From assembly GCA_013407085.1 (NCBI GenBank), contig JACCGJ010002764.1, forward strand, positions 1-64,000: a stretch of DNA of 64,000 nucleotides. Direction: 5' to 3'. A program made the position numbers and the translations under genes. Numbering within the stretch: the first letter of the stretch is position 1; each line of letters begins with the position of its first letter. Under the pieces are notes generated by a model. That model saw only the letters and a list, made by a program, of their open reading frames with translations. It ran no database searches and had not been told where the DNA came from. Positions 60,133 through 64,000 of the stretch are shown here, in pieces. The DNA is from Atriophallophorus winterbourni (Eukaryota > Platyhelminthes > Trematoda > Plagiorchiida > Microphallidae).

Positions 60133-61700
60133 GTGTCAACGCTGACATCTTTGCCGCACCCACAACACGTCGATTGCCTTAGCAACATCGAGTTAAATAC
60201 TACGGTTGTGCGAAAGCAATTACGCGGACTGAACGTTTGCAAATCACCAAAAGAGGATGGAATAATACCCGCTGTTCTGAAGTCATGCGAGCTGGAGGTT
60301 TGTGGCCCACTAAGTGGTCTATTCATGCAATCATTGAATACGGGAACCGTACCAACTCAATGAATAACCGGTGTTATCACACCAATCTACAGAGGGGCAG
60401 TCGTTCTGATCCGGCGAATTACCGCCCCGTGACGCTTCTTTAAGCGGTTTCTAGAATTTTGGAACGCCTGGTGTGTGAACGACTTGTTGAACATCTCGAG
60501 AACCATCAGCTAATAACTTTCACACAACACGGATTTAGGAAAACATATTCATGCCTGTCTAACTTGCTCACGACTCTAAGTGACTTGACGCAAGCGCTAG
60601 ACCAAGGAGGTTCCGTTCATGCCGGTTACTGAGATATATCTAAAGCATTTGACAGAGTGAATCAATCCTTACTGCTTCAAAAGCTGCGGAATGTTGGCGT
60701 CATCGGAAACCTACTAACATGTTTCACAAGTTACCTGTCTGGACGCAAAGTAAAAGTCAGAATAGATGGTGAAACTTCTCGAACAATTGAAGCTACGAGC
60801 GGAGTACATCAGCGTTCGGTTATCGGTCCGATACCGTTTCTCATTTTCATAAACAATCTACCGAACTTACTAGCATGTAAGCTTGTTTTATTCGCAGATG
60901 ATGTAAACATCTGGACGGAGGTCAACTCAATCGAGGACTCTCAAGTTCTACAAGGAGATTTAAATAAGCTGAACCAGCGGTCAATCCAAAACAAACTGCC
61001 ATTTAATTTCCGCAGGTGCAAAATGTTGCAAGTCGGAAAACCCTTTCTCTTTACCTACAAACTTGGCAGCCACCCGTTTGAATGGAGTACATCACACAAA
61101 GATCTTGGAATCTTGGTGTCTGGCACTTTGAAGAACAGCCTTCAGTGCGAAGCCGTCTACAAGTGTGCGTGCAGCTTGCCAGGTTTACTGAAACGCATTT
61201 TCGGACGTTTCCTACCACACTCACTCGCGAATTTACTGAACACTTACATACATCCTGTCGTTGACTACGCTGTACAAGCTTGAACGTCATGAATGGCAAA
61301 GAACATCTCGCTCCTCGAACGAATTTATCACAACGCAACCAAAATGGTTACCAGATTGAATAATTTACACTTTGAGCAGCAACTTACCAGACTTGGACTG
61401 TGCACCCTCCAGCGCAGGCGTATCCTACACGACCTCACTCTGACATATCGAATCATCTACGCGAAATCCCACCCTCTCAAACGCCTCTTCAAGTTTGGTT
61501 CGGTTGTCCCCACACGCAGACAACCTTTGACTCTTTAAATCTTACACTCACGATTGAATTGTCGTCGTCACTTCTTCGCTGTTCGTGTATGCTTCTTGTG
61601 GAATAGCTTGCCGACACATATTCTAACCTCAGCGAACGAGCACATCTTTAAACAGAGGGTAGGATACATTATGTTGAGAACTACTTCGTTGGCCTCTACC
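60133..61700 (+). pseudogene. Reverse transcriptase of the inserted CR1-like LINE
   Basis: The RT begins in the frame 60133-60363 (LNVCKSPKEDGIIPAVLKSC), shifts frame at about 60360 (RSDPANYRPVTLL) and continues after a stop with RILERLV and HGFRKTYSCLSNLLTTLSDL. The 60657-61283 frame has SGVHQRSVIGPIPFLIF, the catalytic FADD at 60891-60902 and HKDLGILVSG. After another stop the 61293-61538 frame has LLERIYHNATKMVTRLNNLH, and a WNSLP box follows near 61600. The catalytic aspartates survive, but at least four interruptions are present. Confidence 0.85.
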
Positions 61701-61917
61701 TATTGATGTCTATATTTTTCAACGCACGGAACTACCGTCCAGTCAAAGATTCTTTCCCTCCAGTCTGTGTTGCCGATGAGGATTATTTTTGATCCACCTA
61801 TAAATAACACGGATAAGATCATACAAGAAACGATTTTTTTTAATTTTTTATACGTATATCCTATGGTACTGTACAGCAATTTGCTTTTTCAACCATAAAT
61901 CCTGATTCCTAAATATC

Positions 61918-64000
61918 CAGTGCTATCCACTATTTTGTTCTGTTGCGGGAAAGAAAACGAATTTCATGTACGCACCTTTACTGAACGATTTGCCAGTTCT
62001 CGTCTATCTTCAGGGCTTATGTTGTCCGTCTGAAGATGCGGAATCTGTATAAGAGATTAACTCAGGGCCAATTTATCTACCCGTCGAACCACCCCATTCG
62101 GTGCAAGCGATTGCTGAGTACTGCAAACATAGTCGAACACAAGCACTGAATGGTCACTAAGACCCAGCGGGGCCTGGAATTTGATCGCCTCGATAGAATT
62201 TTCTTCCCATGTTAACACCAAATCCAAGACAGATCGGCGGTCAGAAACTATACTCCGGGTGCATTCGTCAACATGGTTGTATAACGGGACTGAATCTAGT
62301 TTTTCTCTAAATCGGTATTCTAGCGTTTGTGGCGAGTGATTGTCCCTGAGATAAAGGGTGGACAGATTGAAATCACTCATAAGAAGTGTCGTTGCTTGCT
62401 GTGTGCGGGTCAAGCGCTAGAGAACTTGGATCAACCTCTGGTTGTACGAGTCCGTGAATGAAGGGGACCGGTAGAATACACACCAATCATGCAAACTCCA
62501 CCAGACATTAGCGTTAAAGAACACAAAATTGTTTCCTCGAGCGTGAATTCTGTGTTGTTTTTTGGGTGGCACTGGAGTCAATTATGATAATAAACGGCAC
62601 AACCACCACCAATTCCATCTCGATCGTTCCTTATCAAATTCATATTTTGGAATTGTTATCTCCGTTTCAATCAATTAGGAAGAATACCATGTTTCTGTAA
62701 AGGCGATAATGTCAGGTGAACATATCTAGCTTAACGTCAGCTAATTTGTTTGGAAGGCTTTGTGCATTTGTATAAAAAAACATTTTATAAAATTTGTAGT
62801 GTTCAAATCATGAACGGTTATCAAAGATCCGACTAGGATAGAGTCGGAACGCTCAAGTGTTTTTGGAGGTATTTCTTTACATTCAGGTTGAAACTCATCA
62901 CTAGGCGTTTGTGGGTCGGTACTATCAGTTTGCTTTCTTTCGGCTATTAACCTGGCCAAACTCAACTTGACGTTTTGGGGTAGGTTCCTTCCTGTTAGCT
63001 TTACATCCACGTTCGATAGTATCGGTCATTTTGGTCGTAAAGAAGGTTAGCTTTAAAGGAGTAGGACCTTGTCCTTTATATTTGGCAGACCGCGGTATCC
63101 TAAATATATATGTATGGCAGCTTTAATGCCAATGGTTTCGGCTAGATATTTCTACTGTTTTTGATCGTGCTCAGACTTTTTTTTAGATGGTACGTCAGCG
63201 GCATGTTCCAGAACACCTAGAATTACAACACTTTTTGGATTACTTTATTCTCGAGATTTATGTGACGACTTTCGCTCCCACCATGTTAAGTCTGCATGGA
63301 TACGATATGTTGTCTCTGGATAACCTTAAAGAAGAAGAAAAAGTTTTTCACATCCTAGGCAGATTGAAGCGTTATTCTTAAAAGGCGAGGATCATCCTTG
63401 TGAGGAGAATTCAGATGGCGGTTTAATCGGAATATTGATAAAGGAGTAACTGCGGCCAGTCTCACCTGACATTTGTGTTTATACCACTAAGCTGATTCAT
63501 GTTTTTGTTTAGCTTCAAACAGCGTTTCCTGCGACTCGGTCACGTTTGTACATATAACGCTAAGATTAACACCCGCGGATTTTGTTTTATATTTTGTGTC
63601 AGTCACTTCAATAATGGTTTTTCTGAGTCCTTTCTCGTTTACGTCAATTCAAGGAGTCACTGATTCCAATGAATGCTTCCTGGTTATCTGGGCAAATGTT
63701 GGCCTGTTACAAACTGATGGATTTCGTACCGGCTCTTCGGCAGTAACCACTAAATCTAGCAACAATGGTGCCGTTATGAACTTGTTTGTGAATTCATTCA
63801 GTTTTTGCATACTAGATTCCAGTCCGTTTAGACGGGTCTCAATTTCAGGAGTTTTCGCATGCAAGAATGACGCTGTTTATTTGGCCTTGCAAGCTTGGCA
63901 AATGTAGCAAACCCCGGGACAAACATCTCCATTAATGAGCGATACTAAATCCGAGGTTAGCGATTTGTTGCATCTAAAAGGAACTTTCGAAAAACAATAG
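61918..64000 (-). mobile_element. CR1-like LINE, 5' half (endonuclease, ORF1), copy C, runs off right edge
   Basis: It resumes the host element interrupted at 58109. The frame 62057-62413 holds the endonuclease end, with TTLLMSDFN, SVLDLVLTWEEN and LSDHSVLVFD, including the intact SDH box lost in copy B. More of the endonuclease lies up to about 62690. A linker frame at 62741-63010 contains HDLNTTNFIKCFF. ORF1 pieces lie at 63596-63910, with IETRLNGLESSMQKLNEF. Sequence matches 26614-28690 throughout and continues past the window end. Confidence 0.8.
63596..63910 (-). pseudogene. ORF1-like protein of the CR1-like LINE, copy C
   Basis: The minus-strand frame 63649-63864 starts at AKTPEIETRLNGLESSMQKL, likely a coiled coil, and continues with TAEEPVRNPSV. 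Just above it the cysteine-rich CYICQAC piece matches that at 28620-28690. The role (RNA binding) is inferred from position in the element. Confidence 0.5.

Larger units (their letters stand above)
58109..61917 (+). mobile_element. CR1-like LINE inserted in copy C's CR1-like LINE
   Basis: A plus-strand element starts inside its endonuclease (LIAVTETWFNEQ just after 58109) and ends near 61917. It is 5'-truncated, with no ORF1. Host sequence on both sides matches copy B at 26608 and 26614, which fixes the insertion point between the host's endonuclease and RT. The element is itself interrupted at about 58399-59341 by an RTE-type LINE. The older relic at 11965-12990 belongs to the same family. 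Confidence 0.85.

Noticed and set aside
1..64000. CRISPR arrays, bacterial operons, tRNA or rRNA genes
   Set aside because: No regularly spaced short repeats, no bacterial gene organisation and no recognisable tRNA or rRNA sequence were seen.

Overview
This window looks like repeat-dense, non-coding eukaryotic DNA, most likely from a digenean flatworm (trematode), possibly a schistosomatid. The reasons are inference: AT-rich sequence, no long intact host frames, many decayed non-LTR retrotransposons of RTE and CR1/jockey type, a Penelope-like element (PLE), and a family of hammerhead-ribozyme-like repeats of the kind known from schistosomes and from PLE-related retroelements. I recognise no host protein-coding gene, rRNA, tRNA or CRISPR array, and nothing bacterial. 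Species and subfamily names cannot be settled without database comparison.

Layout. Three collinear copies of one ancient composite segment make up much of the window. Copy A is 1-5070 plus 8165-8380, split by a later plus-strand LINE (5071-8165). Copy B is about 17470-28690. Copy C is about 51300-58109 plus 61918-64000. The shared segment holds, in order, a minus-strand RTE relic, long AT-rich spacer with hammerhead-family relics, a minus-strand CR1-like RT relic, a plus-strand RT relic, and a minus-strand CR1-like LINE with ORF1, endonuclease and RT parts (B and C only). Copy C carries a nested insertion: a plus-strand CR1-like LINE (58109-61917) sits in the minus-strand CR1-like LINE, and a 5'-truncated RTE-type LINE (58399-59341, minus) sits inside that.

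Between the copies, 8385-13000 holds plus-strand RTE and CR1 relics (RTE endonuclease and RT at 10560-11960, CR1 RT at 11965-12990). The stretch 13-17 kb is mostly unrecognised, with a strong inverted-repeat hairpin at 15673-15755. The stretch 28.7-44.3 kb is mostly unrecognised, with an (ATT)n array at 34136-34226, a PLE flanked by inverted repeats (35258-37040), and an inverted repeat pair at 41400-41640 and 42430-42600. The stretch 44.3-51.9 kb holds a tandem pair of hammerhead-bearing units, a CR1-type RT C-terminus (46864-47424), two more minus-strand RTE relics and further hammerhead-family units.

The genes do not cooperate in a pathway. They are autonomous retroelements (endonuclease plus reverse transcriptase) and short ribozyme-bearing elements that probably depended on other elements' enzymes. 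Nearly all are broken by stops and frameshifts. The longest open frame is the 297-codon RT C-terminal piece at 58414-59307.
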